From: Rhizobium mesoamericanum STM3625
GTDB taxonomy: Bacteria > Pseudomonadota > Alphaproteobacteria > Rhizobiales > Rhizobiaceae
Length of the DNA: 64,000 bases
Direction: 5' to 3'
Assembly: GCF_000312665.1 (NCBI RefSeq)
Contig: NZ_HF536778.1
Location: 414,063 to 478,062, forward strand
Part shown: positions 53,701-62,556 of the stretch, piece by piece
How positions within the stretch are numbered: position 1 is the first letter of the stretch
How the letters are laid out: each line of letters opens with the position of its first letter
Notes under the pieces: generated by a model
Told to the model about the DNA's origin: nothing
The model's database searches: none
Seen by the model: only the letters and a program-made list of their open reading frames with translations
Position numbers and translations under genes: made by a program

Positions 53701-54244
53701 TCTTCTCGACATCGAGGAATCCGCGCGCCGGTACATGGAACTGCGAGCCGGCGTCGCTGCCGCCGAGCAAGCCCTTCGCCTGTACAGGGAAAGGCATCGC
53801 AGCGGCATGATGGCGCGCGCGTCGGCAGCGTTCAACATGATCAGTCGCGGCGCCTACAGCGGCGTCGCCGCGCAGCCCGGCCAGGACGGCGAGGTGCTGA
53901 TCGCAGTCTCCTCCAGCGGTGGATCGAATGCCGCAAACGAACTCTCCAAGGGGGCTCGCTTCCAGTTGTACTTGGCGCTCCGCGTTGCAGGCTACCACGA
54001 GTTTCTGGGAAGCCGTCCGCCTGTTCCATTCGTGGCCGACGACATAATGGAGTCCTTCGACGATTTCCGTGCTGAAGAGACCTTCCGGCTGTTCGCCGAG
54101 ATGGCGCAGCGCGGACAGGTTGTCTATCTGACGCACCATAGGCATCTCATCGAGATCGCGCGCTCAGTTTGTCCCGGTGTCCGATTGCACGATCTGGAGG
54201 CGATCGCCACCGCTGGAAAGCTGACTGCGGTCGCAGCCGAGTAG
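50747..54244 (+). CDS. yhaN: YhaN-type AAA/ABC ATPase (Rad50/SbcC-like)
   Basis: An 1165-residue ATPase: Walker A GPNEAGKSTTFDAILDLIFG, a long coiled-coil middle rich in Glu/Lys/Leu, signature-like SKGARFQLYLALRVAG, Walker B region VPFVADDIMESFDD and a final histidine in YLTHHRHLIE. This is the SMC/Rad50-like YhaN family that partners YhaO. The starting ATG shares one base with the yhaO stop. Such pairs are thought to act in DNA repair, but in genomic islands they may also serve as defence; not tested here. Confidence 0.88.
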   Translation: MRINRLDLTRYGKFTDSVIDFGEPGRGTPDLHVIYGPNEAGKSTTFDAILDLIFGIGTSSKYGFLHPYPTMRIGANIEIAGESREFVRIKRPQNSLLDSDGRSLPDALIRTDLGGIDRDAFTTMFSLDEKTLEKGGEGILASKGDLGELLFSASAGLSDLSRQLSSIRGEADVFYRYRARSGALADFKTELTTLKEQRAALDLRVSDFQRLSSERAHLSRLHEDALEQRAATQRRMDDVRRILAALSPMARLSTLKGEFSQTEEVPVPPSSWCGELPGLRSSEIEYRVKLEQIARSIAEIEREAEKLAPDPVALELSARVAELSDLQPRYITAENDIPKLSARAAELSIESILVQLGRPGDASPVRLILDAPTVGTLRALMEGKSGVDARLTSAKDECAKVERAIAVLSASNSTTDLSPDKVKTYEQLAATVKTIPRSDEEVALRSLSRRRDAASVALAETLSRLLPWRGSIGDLSSMACPSSVKLEQWKTSFKLATEQARRARADLDRLEPEGRRLDAEIDAVRSLVSAIDEMHSTDSRALRDEAWATHRKTMDDATADAFEEAMKSDDHLVSQRLLHFSEIGKLNQLLQRNAAVRTDVETARHAQREALDRQEEIRSEITARLDPLVAGSSLEADPFELEDWLRKREDVLKARDELADVDREIADVRDRVGRSRRLLIEAMDAANVGYHPDADIAALVAAAEDAVNDFNSAFSQATQMRRLQAECVDREQALADASFAAEAWQSEWKLICESSWLGELDVIPGTGAMSEILSTLEKLASAIESRDGLIDRVQKMEKDRALFEARALDLCEKLGIPTEGSPRELAHRIFERVRLAGLNQERREELGGELEDARKEESDLKAATEVLDARLLEMFAFFGVTTLGEVEAQMEIAERRQELSRSISGLEQELLQISGVADMSALRQLVASVDKQDLEGELARLTPVLTGQDQRCSEVFHQRSKVQDALDAIGGDARVAQLEEKRRTILLDIEESARRYMELRAGVAAAEQALRLYRERHRSGMMARASAAFNMISRGAYSGVAAQPGQDGEVLIAVSSSGGSNAANELSKGARFQLYLALRVAGYHEFLGSRPPVPFVADDIMESFDDFRAEETFRLFAEMAQRGQVVYLTHHRHLIEIARSVCPGVRLHDLEAIATAGKLTAVAAE

Positions 54245-54276
54245 AATCTCCGTGACGTGTCCCGATATCAGGTCAT

Positions 54277-54778
54277 TTGGCTGAGTATCAGGGCGCCGTT
54301 CGCCTTCCCGGTTACCGTCCAATCACCATGATCTTGTCACCTTTCATGATCGCCCCGATGACGCGGTCGTCGGCCAGCCGGCTCCGCCTTCAGCAAGCCG
54401 ACATAGTAGGGCTGCTGTTCGTGGTGCATCAGCGCGTCGATGTACCAGGACGCCACGCATCAGGCCGTTATGGAATTCCAGATCGTCACGCCCAAACGCA
54501 TGTCGAAGATCAAGGCAGGCCGTAATCTGATCGTCTTCTACTACCGCAAAGACATTGCAGCAGTGGAGGCGGGCATCGAGGACCGCAAAACGGATACTGG
54601 CAGAATGAAAATATCATCTCCGGCCCTCACGGCGCTTGACCTCCTACGCTGACGGGCGCGGCGCCATAGACGGAGCTCGACCGACACGAGACGCGCGCCC
54701 CGGATTCACACCGGCGCCGAAGGAGCGCGACGATCGCTGGCACGTGATTGTGCGCCGCTCGCCGGAGATCGACGAATG
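54277..54778 (+). pseudogene. abiEi: AbiEi antitoxin, frameshifted and internally deleted
   Basis: Three pieces of an AbiEi-type (type IV) antitoxin are visible: a damaged IVGLLFVVHQ strand, then HQAVMEFQIVTPKRMSKIKA and LIVFYYRKDIAAVEAGIEDR with ISSPALTALDLLR to a stop near 54652, and the C-terminal RDARPGFTPAPKERDDRWHV, then IVRRSPEIDE to the TGA at 54776-54778. About 80 residues in the middle are missing and two frame changes are needed. The stop codon still overlaps the ATG of the toxin gene remnant. Confidence 0.65.
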
Positions 54779-55020
54779 ATCCCCGCTCAGAACATTGTTG
54801 CGTGGGGAGCATCGTTCCATGGGCGGATCAGCGTCAGGTCGAGCAGGATCTCATCATCTGCCGCGCACTCATCGATATCTTCGATGACGATCTCCTGTCC
54901 GCCGAGCTGCGTTTTCGCGGCGGCACGGCGCCTAATAAGCTGCATTTCCAGGAGCTCGCGAAGGAGGCCGGGCGCTGCGAAACCCCTGCCATCTTAGTGC
55001 CCGACCTTTGCTCCAAGTCG
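54776..55020 (+). pseudogene. abiEii: AbiEii toxin (nucleotidyltransferase-like), N-terminal fragment
   Basis: The start MIPAQNIVAWGAS is followed in another frame by VPWADQRQVEQDLIICRALI and LLSAELRFRGGTAPNKLHFQ, the opening of the AbiEii/AbiGii nucleotidyltransferase fold (FRGGT is the family's catalytic GG region). The rest is gone. AbiEi/AbiEii form a phage-abortive toxin-antitoxin operon; here neither gene is intact. Confidence 0.65.
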
Positions 55021-55201
55021 GGAGCAAAGTGGATGAGGCAACGTTCAAACCTCGGGGAGCATCGTTACGTGCGGCAATACGTGATATCGCGGTAGGGACG
55101 CCCATTACTGAGCGCCCCCCGCACAGATCCACGCGGGCGGGTTTCCCGCACGTGGCTCTTACCTCGGGTGATTGACGGCGAAGCGTACATTTGGCCATGG
55201 A

Positions 55202-55430
55202 TCAAGGATGCAAGGCTTGGGTAGGTAGTCGGTGGCTAACTGCTCGATCCGTTTCCACGTGACGTCGGCCCTCTGACTCCGCCGCTGTGGCGCCGCAGCA
55301 GCCGCATCGCGTGCTTGCGGTGAAAGCCCGTGATGACGACGAATTCATCCAGAATTCTCGCCTTCTCCGTTCGCGTCGAAGCACGATAGCGCTCCGAAAC
55401 CGCCGCCGTCAGTTCTTTCCTCGTCGCCAT
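55202..55430 (-). pseudogene. insertion-sequence transposase, N-terminal fragment
   Basis: The minus-strand reading MATRKELTAAVSERYRAST and ILDEFVVITGFHRKHAMRLL matches the N-terminal domain of a family of integrase-core transposases common in rhizobia. Nothing of the catalytic DDE region follows; the frame shifts after about 45 residues. Confidence 0.55.
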
Positions 55431-56164
55431 GCTCAGCTGTCCCATAGTCGCCCCTGTTCATACCCCTCGGTAGGGAGCAATTTATGTGAGGCAACGGTTG
55501 AATATTCGGGAACAGTTTCGACGAGGCAATGCGTACATCTTTGCCTGTTACGGGCGCCATGTAGACGTAGGACGCCTTACCTGCGGTGCTCCTGTCATGC
55601 TTTCCTACACCGAAGGTGGCTTGTTCGCTTCGGAACGCTTCGGGAGTTGCCGAGGATAAATCGTCTTCGTGTGGTGTGGTCGCTTACAACACCAACAAAA
55701 GCTCTTTTGCCACGAGGCGCGAAGTTCGGGCCAGCCCCACACACTCTGTCGGGAATGTCGCGGTCCGGACAAACGGGATCTGACCGCTGCAGTACTGTTG
55801 CCTTCTAACCAAGTCAAAGAGCTCAAACGAGGGAACAAGCTCTCTTGGCCCAAGAGTTGCTTCTTTCATGCAAAATCGAGAGCACCGACGCGCAAAATAG
55901 CTACGCGGGATACTACTGCAGAGCCACGGGCGGAATTGATGCGCGGCGCCGTGGGGAGGCACGCGCAAGGTAGAGGAAGACCATCGCAAGCGCCCCTTCA
56001 GCTGGGATAAAACGGAGACGAAGCGAGGGGTCGGCCACCTGAAAAGGCTCTACCCAACTGGCCCGCACACATGACGTCGTTTTATATCGCCGTTCTTTCA
56101 AGCGCTAAGAGGCCACTTTAGAGAGCTAACAGAGGACAATCCCATCGGTAGGGTCAGGCATTTT
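55431..56164. other. intergenic, no supported gene
   Basis: About 730 bases without a convincing gene or recognised element; both strands have only short or chance frames. A TGGCCCG at about 56059 is not a sigma-54 site (see rejected). Confidence 0.35.
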
Positions 56165-56930
56165 ATGAAACAGAAAACAAGCTCCATCATGATAGCGCTT
56201 GGGACTAGCCTGGCTCTGTTGCTGGTCTGGGACGCAATGGCCTTTAAGGACAGGATACAAGACTCCGCGATGTCCGATTTTGTTCTTCAGAACGGTATTG
56301 AGGTGGTCGTCATCCCTGATCACAGGATCCCGATCGTCACCCAGATGGTCTGGTATAGAGCGGGAGCGGCGGACGGCCCTTCGGTAAAGTCCGGCATCGC
56401 TCACTTTCTGGAGCATCTAATGTTCAAGGGCACAAAGACGCACAAGGCCGAGGAGTTCGACAAGGCGGTCGCCGAAACCGGGGGCGAGGAAAACGCCTTC
56501 ACCTCATTTGACTACACCGCCTTCTACCAGACGGTAGTCCCTCTTTTACAGGTCGGAGAGGGCACGGAGCAGAGCCTGGCCGCAATTACGGCTGCTGATT
56601 TAAGGGCAATTTACCAGCGGATTTCGCACGTGCGAAACTCAAAATCGCCGTAACCGGGGCCATTGACGCAACGACCCTGAGGGGTGACTTAGATCGCGTG
56701 TTCGAGGGACTGCCCAGCCAGCCATCGCTCAACGAAGCTAGAAGGATAGCGCCCAAGCTCGCCCAGCAAATAGATGTCCACTATGATCTTACAAAGACTG
56801 AACTCCGCCTCGCTTACCCGGGAATACCTATACCGATCCGCAGTATTACGCGCCCTGCTTCTAGCTGTTTTTCCAATCCCGACAGCAACACCTACCTGCG
56901 GGCGAACGTTACGAACTCATTCTGACCGCA
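56165..56930 (+). pseudogene. M16 metallopeptidase gene, deleted and frameshifted
   Basis: The first frame (MKQKTSSIMIALGTSLALLL signal peptide) carries the M16 zinc motif HFLEHLMFKGT and GGEENAFTSFDYTAFYQTV; it then jumps to a later part of the family (SLAAITAADLRAIYQRI), indicating an internal deletion, and after a frameshift near 56630 continues as ARAKLKIAVTGAIDATTLRG with VFEGLPSQPSLNEARRIAPK before losing similarity. The peptidase is not functional. Another M16 gene, partial, lies at the window end on the other strand. Confidence 0.7.
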
Positions 56931-56969
56931 AAAGCTCCTGTAAGAAGCGGCGCAAAAACGGAGACACCA

Positions 56970-58187
56970 ATGGAGACTTCATACGCATCCGAAGCTTCGG
57001 CCAGGCCCAGAGCAAGCCGGATACGATCCGAGGCCGAGGCGTTGAAGATAGCTCGCAATTTAGCGGCCGATTTCGCCGGGACCGCCTCAGAACGCGATAG
57101 CAGCCGCTGCTTGCCTTTTAAAGAGCTGGACCGGCTTTCAAATTCGGGGCTTTTGGCAATCACAGTGCCGCGGGAGTTTGGGGGGCTTCAGGTTTCCAAT
57201 GCCGTCTTAGCCGAGGTAACGGCCATTCTGTCTGAGGCTGACAGCTCGATTGGCCAGATTCCACAAAATCATTTTTACATCCTGGAGGCCCTTCGCACCG
57301 ACGGAAACGAGGACCAGCAGTGCACTTTCTTTATGGAGGCTCTGGCGGGACGCCGGTTCGCAAACGCCCTTTCTGAGCGAGGCACTAAGACGGTTGGCCA
57401 CTACAACGCTCGCATCAGGCGCGACGAAAACGGCTACCGCCTCAACGGCAAAAAATATTACTCCACCGGTGTCATTTTTGCAGACTGGATTGCTGTTTTT
57501 GCGCTCAACGAAAAAAACCAGCTGACTATGTCCTTCGTCCCGAAGGAGGCAGAGGGCATAGCGATTTATGATGACTGGGACGGTTTTGGCCAGCGAACCA
57601 CCGGAAGCGGTACAACTGTCTTTGATAATGTATTCGTCGATCCCAGTCGGGTAGTGCCGCACTATCGTGGTTTCGAGCGACCGTCTACGATCGGCTCCGT
57701 AGGCCAGATCATTCAAGCGGCAATTGATCTTGGTATTGCACGGGCCGCGTTCGCGGACGTCGTCGATTTCGTTCGTCACAAAGCTCGCCCATGGATCGAC
57801 AGCGGCGTCGAGCGGGCGTCCCAGGACCCACTGACCATTGTTCGAAGCGGCCAGCTTGCCATCCGCCTGGAAGCCGCCACCGCCCTTCTCGAGCATGCAG
57901 GTCGAAAAGTTGACGTGGCGCAGACCGTCCCGAGCCAAGAGAACGTTGTCGATGCCAGCCTAGCGGTTGCCGCCGCGAAAGTCCTGACAACTGAAATCGC
58001 CATCGAAGCCGCCGACACTCTGTTTGAATTAGCCGGCACGTCGGCAGTTAAAGCGGAATTAAATCTCGACCGCCATTGGCGAAACGCCCGCACCCATACA
58101 TTGCACGATCCAGTGCGGTGGAAATATCACGCGGTCGGAAACTACCACTTGAACGGTGTGATTCCGCCCAGGAACGGTTCACTCTGA
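56970..58187 (+). CDS. SfnB-type flavin-dependent monooxygenase (acyl-CoA dehydrogenase fold)
   Basis: A 405-residue protein of the SfnB/DszC branch of the acyl-CoA dehydrogenase fold: GLLAITVPREFGGLQVSNAV, GYRLNGKKYYSTGVIFADWI, WDGFGQRTTGSGTTVFDNVF and the C-terminal RHWRNARTHTLHDPVRWKYH. Such enzymes use reduced flavin and oxygen to break sulfur compounds and release sulfur. GGAG lies about 11 bases before the ATG. It is isolated between pseudogenes; a suitable FMN reductase is encoded at 23463. Confidence 0.85.
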   Translation: METSYASEASARPRASRIRSEAEALKIARNLAADFAGTASERDSSRCLPFKELDRLSNSGLLAITVPREFGGLQVSNAVLAEVTAILSEADSSIGQIPQNHFYILEALRTDGNEDQQCTFFMEALAGRRFANALSERGTKTVGHYNARIRRDENGYRLNGKKYYSTGVIFADWIAVFALNEKNQLTMSFVPKEAEGIAIYDDWDGFGQRTTGSGTTVFDNVFVDPSRVVPHYRGFERPSTIGSVGQIIQAAIDLGIARAAFADVVDFVRHKARPWIDSGVERASQDPLTIVRSGQLAIRLEAATALLEHAGRKVDVAQTVPSQENVVDASLAVAAAKVLTTEIAIEAADTLFELAGTSAVKAELNLDRHWRNARTHTLHDPVRWKYHAVGNYHLNGVIPPRNGSL

Positions 58188-58792
58188 TCCTTAAGTACGT
58201 GCCCCGTCGACGCGCAAGGTCGGTGCGGGCCGGGATCTGGAACGCGAGGGAAACGTGTCTCTGGCAAATCTTGCACATTTGGTCAGGTGGCATATCTCGG
58301 AGGATGAATTGCGGGCATTGCAATGCCCGATATCGTCCCGGGCGCCGGCGGGCCAGCGTCAAGCCGCATTCATGGTATGCGAAAGCCGCATTACCTCGCA
58401 AAGATGCTGGAAATGGCCGGCCCGGTGCTGCGCACCGAAGGCGAAGTCATGAAATGGGCGCGCAGGGAGAACGCGTATCTCGGCGGCCGGCCATTAAGCA
58501 ATTGAGGCAGCGAACGCGAAAAAGCCCCCTCGGGCGAAGGCTTCAAGGGCCGCTTGACCGGCCTGGCCGGCGATGTCAAGGGCGGAAACGAACAAGGCGG
58601 TCGGAACCTGCCTCGATCTGGATGCAAAAGCAGCCCTGGACAAGCGATCGTTACCGGGAACCGGCGAAGACGGCCGAAGGCTGGCTCCGTGCCAGCGGCA
58701 TAGAGCGCTGCCGACCGACTGGGCGGTGGCTCTGAGATACGAATTGAGGCTGTTCAACGACACCGATCTTCGTGCTCGCTATTTAGCTTGAG
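58188..58792. other. intergenic, no supported gene
   Basis: About 600 bases; short frames such as one ending VMKWARRENAYLGGRPLSN look like residues of a disrupted gene, but I cannot assign a family. The region precedes an IS6 fragment. Confidence 0.3.
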
Positions 58793-59290
58793 GTGCTCGT
58801 TGCGAACACTGAGGAAAAAAATGCAGGGCGCTTCGACCCGACAGAGTTGGGCAAGCAGCCTCGGGAGATGTTGGTCAATCCTGAAGATGTCTGGCATCTG
58901 GACGAGGTCGTTTCCATCGGTGGCCGAAAACATTGGCTTTGGCGCGCCGTTGATCAGGAGGGCTATGTTCTCGACGAGATCGTTCAAGCCCGCAGCGACA
59001 CTAAAGCTGCCAAGCAGTTCCTGGTCGACTGCTGAAGAAGCAAGGACGGGTGCCGACGCGCATCGTCACCGAAAAGCTGCGCTATGGAGCGGCAAGACGG
59101 GACGTGATGCCCGCATCGTCGCACAAAGGCTTGAACAATCGCGCCTGCGAATTCTCACGTGCCACTTCGCAAACGAGAACGGACAATGCAGGGATTTCGA
59201 TCTGCCGGCGGCTTGCAACGTCTTATCCCAGTCTTCTCAGCCGTCCGCACGCCCGTATAGTCGTATCTGAAAATGACGCCATTCGGCTCA
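58793..59290 (+). pseudogene. IS6-family transposase, fragment
   Basis: The reading WHLDEVVSIGGRKHWLWRAV with DQEGYVLDEIVQARSDTKAA is the DDE-region signature of IS6/IS26-type transposases, and after a frameshift the tail GRVPTRIVTEKLRYGAARRD and a later NNRACEFSRATSQTRT segment follow. The N-terminal HTH part is missing, so the element is dead. It lies about 190 bases before the sigma-54 promoter. Confidence 0.6.
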
Positions 59291-59484
59291 TAATGGATCG
59301 TTCAGACCGCTCTGCAAGCCGGAAGCCGCCGCCTTGCCTTCGACTCTCCATTTGCGACAGGCCCTGATGAATTGCCAGGCGGGGCTGCAGCGGGAAACCT
59401 GTCCTTCCGTTGCATGCGCGGCAGTCGGAATATTTGTCACTATCTATCGAAGATGATCATGCTGTCCATTAGCGGTTTTCTTGA

Positions 59485-59500
59485 TTGGCACGGTCTTTGC
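59485..59500 (+). promoter_or_regulatory. sigma-54 (RpoN) -24/-12 promoter
   Basis: TGGCACGGTCTTTGCT matches the sigma-54 consensus TGGCAC-N5-TTGCT exactly in the GG and GC positions with the right spacing. It lies 147 bases before the start of the EamA gene and points toward it. No convincing TGT-N10-ACA NifA enhancer site was found in the 150 bases upstream, so the activator is unknown. Confidence 0.75.
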
Positions 59501-59646
59501 TCTGTTGAACCACAAATACCGTACGGCACAAACCTGCAGAAGTTCCTTCAGCTTTAGGCAGTCGCTACTTCAAGATCTGCGGATGCGGATACCGGCGTTA
59601 GGTGGACCGCCTAAACTGTTCGCACTCGTTCTGCAGAGTAGGATGG

Positions 59647-60576
59647 ATGATGCGCCAGCACAAAGAATACTCGAACGTGAACGTTTTCGAAAGTGCCAGG
59701 AGGCCGCTGACCTCATCCTTTTTGGCCGACCTGGCCGTACTAGGTGTCGCATTCGTTTGGGGCGCGAGCTATCCGGTCGCGAAAGGCGCATTATTCTACG
59801 CGCCGGTTTTGATCCTCATTCTTTATCGTTTCCTGATTACCACGATCGTTATGGCAGTGGCGGCAAGGCATGAGATCGCATCGATCTCCTGGGGCGATTG
59901 CATCCGCGGCATCGTACTGGGAACAATACTTTTTTCGATTTTTGTTGCTGAAACTTACGGTATCGCATCAACAAGCGCCATGAACACGGCCTTGATCATT
60001 TCGCTTTGTGTAATTTTTACCCCGGTCATTGACTATGGGCTATCAGGGCGACTTCCACCTACGGGCATAGTGGCAAGTGCTGCCGTATCCTGCATTGGTG
60101 TCGGTATTCTCACTGGCGGGATCGGCAAGTTCAGTCCGGGTGACGCGCTTGTGGTTGGGGCTGCGATTCTGCGAGCGATTATGGCTGTTTCCACCAAACG
60201 CCTTCTGGCCGGCCGGCCGATTTCGTCTGCGGCACTGACGGCCATCCAGGGATCGGCGGTGGCAACACTCACTTGCGTTTTGGCCGTCGCTCAATCCGGA
60301 ATCCACGGCCTTATTGTGAACGCCACCTTTCAGTTTTGGGGCGCTGTCGCCTTCCTTTCACTCTTCTGCACCATCGCTGCATTCTACATTCAAAACGCCG
60401 CGGTCAGAAAATCGACGCCGACACGGGTCGGCTTTCTGATGGGAACAGAACCCTTTTTTGGTTTCGTCCTCGCGCACCTTCTCCTGACAGAATCATTGAC
60501 CGCAACGGGCCTCATAGGTGCCGGCCTCATCCTCGCGGGAACCTTTACCGGCATCTTTTTTGAGAGCAGGACCTGA
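59647..60576 (+). CDS. EamA-family transporter (DMT superfamily)
   Basis: A 309-residue protein with about ten predicted helices in two repeats (VLGVAFVWGASYPVAKGAL, TALIISLCVIFTPVIDYG; second half AVAFLSLFCTIAAFYIQNA and FLMGTEPFFGFVLAHLLL), the drug/metabolite transporter fold used for export of amino acids and related small molecules. The start MMRQHKEYSN is preceded by AGGA a few bases upstream. The next gene begins 3 bases after its stop, so both form one operon under the RpoN promoter, and exporter plus enzyme suggests export of the product. Confidence 0.82.
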   Translation: MMRQHKEYSNVNVFESARRPLTSSFLADLAVLGVAFVWGASYPVAKGALFYAPVLILILYRFLITTIVMAVAARHEIASISWGDCIRGIVLGTILFSIFVAETYGIASTSAMNTALIISLCVIFTPVIDYGLSGRLPPTGIVASAAVSCIGVGILTGGIGKFSPGDALVVGAAILRAIMAVSTKRLLAGRPISSAALTAIQGSAVATLTCVLAVAQSGIHGLIVNATFQFWGAVAFLSLFCTIAAFYIQNAAVRKSTPTRVGFLMGTEPFFGFVLAHLLLTESLTATGLIGAGLILAGTFTGIFFESRT

Positions 60577-60579
60577 CAA

Positions 60580-62556
60580 ATGAACCTCGTCTCAACTTCG
60601 ATCAAACCATCTATCGGCGGCATTTTGAGTTACGAAGATCTGGAGGCTTTTCCGGACCGAAACGCACCGGTTGCAACCATGTTCAGTGGCGGTCTCGACA
60701 GCACCTACCTTCTCTACAAACTGCAAACCCTTGGCTTTGCGAATATTGAAGCTGTCGCAGCGGATGTCGGAACGTTCATCGACAAGCCTTTGCTGGAACA
60801 GACGGCAGCAAGGTTCGGCGCGCGCTTTGTCTGTCTCGAAGGGCGGGAAGCTTTTGTCGAACAAGGCGTGAAACCCGCCATTCGGGCCCACGCCAAGTAC
60901 CTTGCCAACTATCCGTTAAGCAGTTCCTTGAGCCGTCCCGTAATCGCCTCGTTGATTGTTGGTTATGCAACGTCAATCGGCTCACGGCTGCTTCTTCATA
61001 CAGCAAATCTTTCGCAGAATAGCCTTCCGCGCCTTAACAATAGCATCAAGCGCTCGGGATTTTCCGGTAACTTCGGCAGTCCGTATGAATGCTCGGTGGT
61101 TTCCCGGCAGCAGAAGGCCGCCGCCCTCTCCAAGTTCGGATTGACTTTTGTGACGGACCGCACGTGGAGCGGGGACGAAAACCTCTGGTGCCGGGAATTC
61201 GAGTCTGGACCTTTGGACAATCCCGAGAACTTTTCTATCCCGGAAGAGGCATTTGAATGGACGCGTAACATTGCCACAGAGCAGCCGATAGAAATCAAAC
61301 TCGGATTTGTCGACGGAAATCTCGTGTCAATTGATGACCGTGATGTTGCACTGATCGACGCAATCCCGCTCCTGAATAAAACAGTTGGTAAATTCGGACA
61401 CGGCCGCTTTGTCGGGCTCGAACACATCTCAACCGGTGAAAAGGTTCTCGAGGTCCGCGAGGCCCCCGCGGCGGCCATCATCATGGACGCGCTGCGGCAC
61501 CTCGAAACCGCTTCCCTTGGCGTCAAATCAATCGTGTTGAAGCAAGGGCTTGAGCAAGCCTGGTCCCAGGAGGCGGTTTCAGGTGCATGGGGCAGTACTA
61601 TTCACAAGATGTGCGAACGGGCCATAGCGTCTGCACTCGAGGGCGTCAGCGGGAGCGTCAGCTACATAGTCGACAACACGCGGTTTTTACCTCGGTCCAT
61701 CATAGCCAGCACGCCGAAATACATTACGGACCGCCACCTTTGGGAACACCAAGCCGCGAGCCGCCAACCGACCTCTAAACTCCCCCTCGCCATTACCAAG
61801 ACGGGAGGCACCCATGAAAAGGTCGCAAACCAGGCGCTAGGCAGCCTCAGTCACGAATGCACTGATCATCTGGCGACAAATGGATGGTGGTTTTCGAGAG
61901 GTGAGCGCACTGAAGCCGGCTTCGGCATCGAAATTGATGCTGGCTGGAACAACTTTGCTGACCATTGGAATCGACTGCTTCTCGATGAATACATGCGTGA
62001 CGGCGGGACCTATCGCTACCGGCGCTATGGTGCGTTTGAATATGATGCAGCGGAGGGAATTTTTCGGCTCCTGCCGCATGCCCCTTACGAGCAATCCAAA
62101 GCCATCAACCACTTGAATGGCGGCTTCAAGCGCTACTTCGAGCCCTTTGAACAATCCTTTATAGATCATCCGGTATTAAACAAGATTCTGACAGGTTTCT
62201 GCAGAATTTTATGTGAAACCGCAGGACATGATCGTTGGAATATTAAGCTTCATCCCTACCGGATTGTTGCACGCGACGGCGTAAACGGTAAACCAGCACC
62301 CGAAGGCCTTCACCAGGACGGAGTGGATTTCATTGTCTCTTACATGATCGCGCGGGTTAACGTGACCGGCGGTATGAGCACGATTACTGATGCCTCAAAG
62401 CGGTTCCTCGGCGATGTCGAAATGAACCTGCCAAATGATTTTGTGATCTGCAACGACCGCAAGATGTTTCACGATGTATCATCGATCGCGACCGAAAATC
62501 CGAAGCTGCCGTTCGCCTATCGTGACGTCCTTGTCATCGCCTTTGAGAAGCTTTGA
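60580..62556 (+). CDS. fusion of argininosuccinate synthase-like and 2OG-Fe(II) dioxygenase domains
   Basis: A 658-residue two-domain protein. Residues about 30-390 follow the ArgG family: PP-loop FSGGLDSTYLLYKL, then the ArgG-like AIRAHAKYLANYPLSSSLSR, a CREFESGPLDNPENF region and a GKFGHGRFVGLEHISTGEKV strand, but key ArgG aspartate-citrulline contacts cannot be confirmed. Residues about 440-658 match the 2OG-Fe dioxygenase family that includes amino-acid hydroxylases (BsmA/isoleucine-4-hydroxylase type): YDAAEGIFRLLPHAPYEQSK, HQDGVDF with the HxD metal ligands near 576-578, RVNVTGGMSTITD, and a distal His in MFHDVSS near 630. Together they suggest ATP-driven condensation with an amino acid plus a hydroxylation. 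I do not recognise a characterised fusion of this kind; the substrate is unknown. Confidence 0.8.
   Translation: MNLVSTSIKPSIGGILSYEDLEAFPDRNAPVATMFSGGLDSTYLLYKLQTLGFANIEAVAADVGTFIDKPLLEQTAARFGARFVCLEGREAFVEQGVKPAIRAHAKYLANYPLSSSLSRPVIASLIVGYATSIGSRLLLHTANLSQNSLPRLNNSIKRSGFSGNFGSPYECSVVSRQQKAAALSKFGLTFVTDRTWSGDENLWCREFESGPLDNPENFSIPEEAFEWTRNIATEQPIEIKLGFVDGNLVSIDDRDVALIDAIPLLNKTVGKFGHGRFVGLEHISTGEKVLEVREAPAAAIIMDALRHLETASLGVKSIVLKQGLEQAWSQEAVSGAWGSTIHKMCERAIASALEGVSGSVSYIVDNTRFLPRSIIASTPKYITDRHLWEHQAASRQPTSKLPLAITKTGGTHEKVANQALGSLSHECTDHLATNGWWFSRGERTEAGFGIEIDAGWNNFADHWNRLLLDEYMRDGGTYRYRRYGAFEYDAAEGIFRLLPHAPYEQSKAINHLNGGFKRYFEPFEQSFIDHPVLNKILTGFCRILCETAGHDRWNIKLHPYRIVARDGVNGKPAPEGLHQDGVDFIVSYMIARVNVTGGMSTITDASKRFLGDVEMNLPNDFVICNDRKMFHDVSSIATENPKLPFAYRDVLVIAFEKL

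Noticed and set aside
56040..56080. TGGCCCG near 56059 as a possible sigma-54 promoter
   Set aside because: No matching GC-type -12 element at the correct distance.
59340..59484. NifA upstream activator sequence (TGT-N10-ACA) for the RpoN operon
   Set aside because: TGT triplets are present but none has ACA at the correct spacing in the 150 bases inspected.
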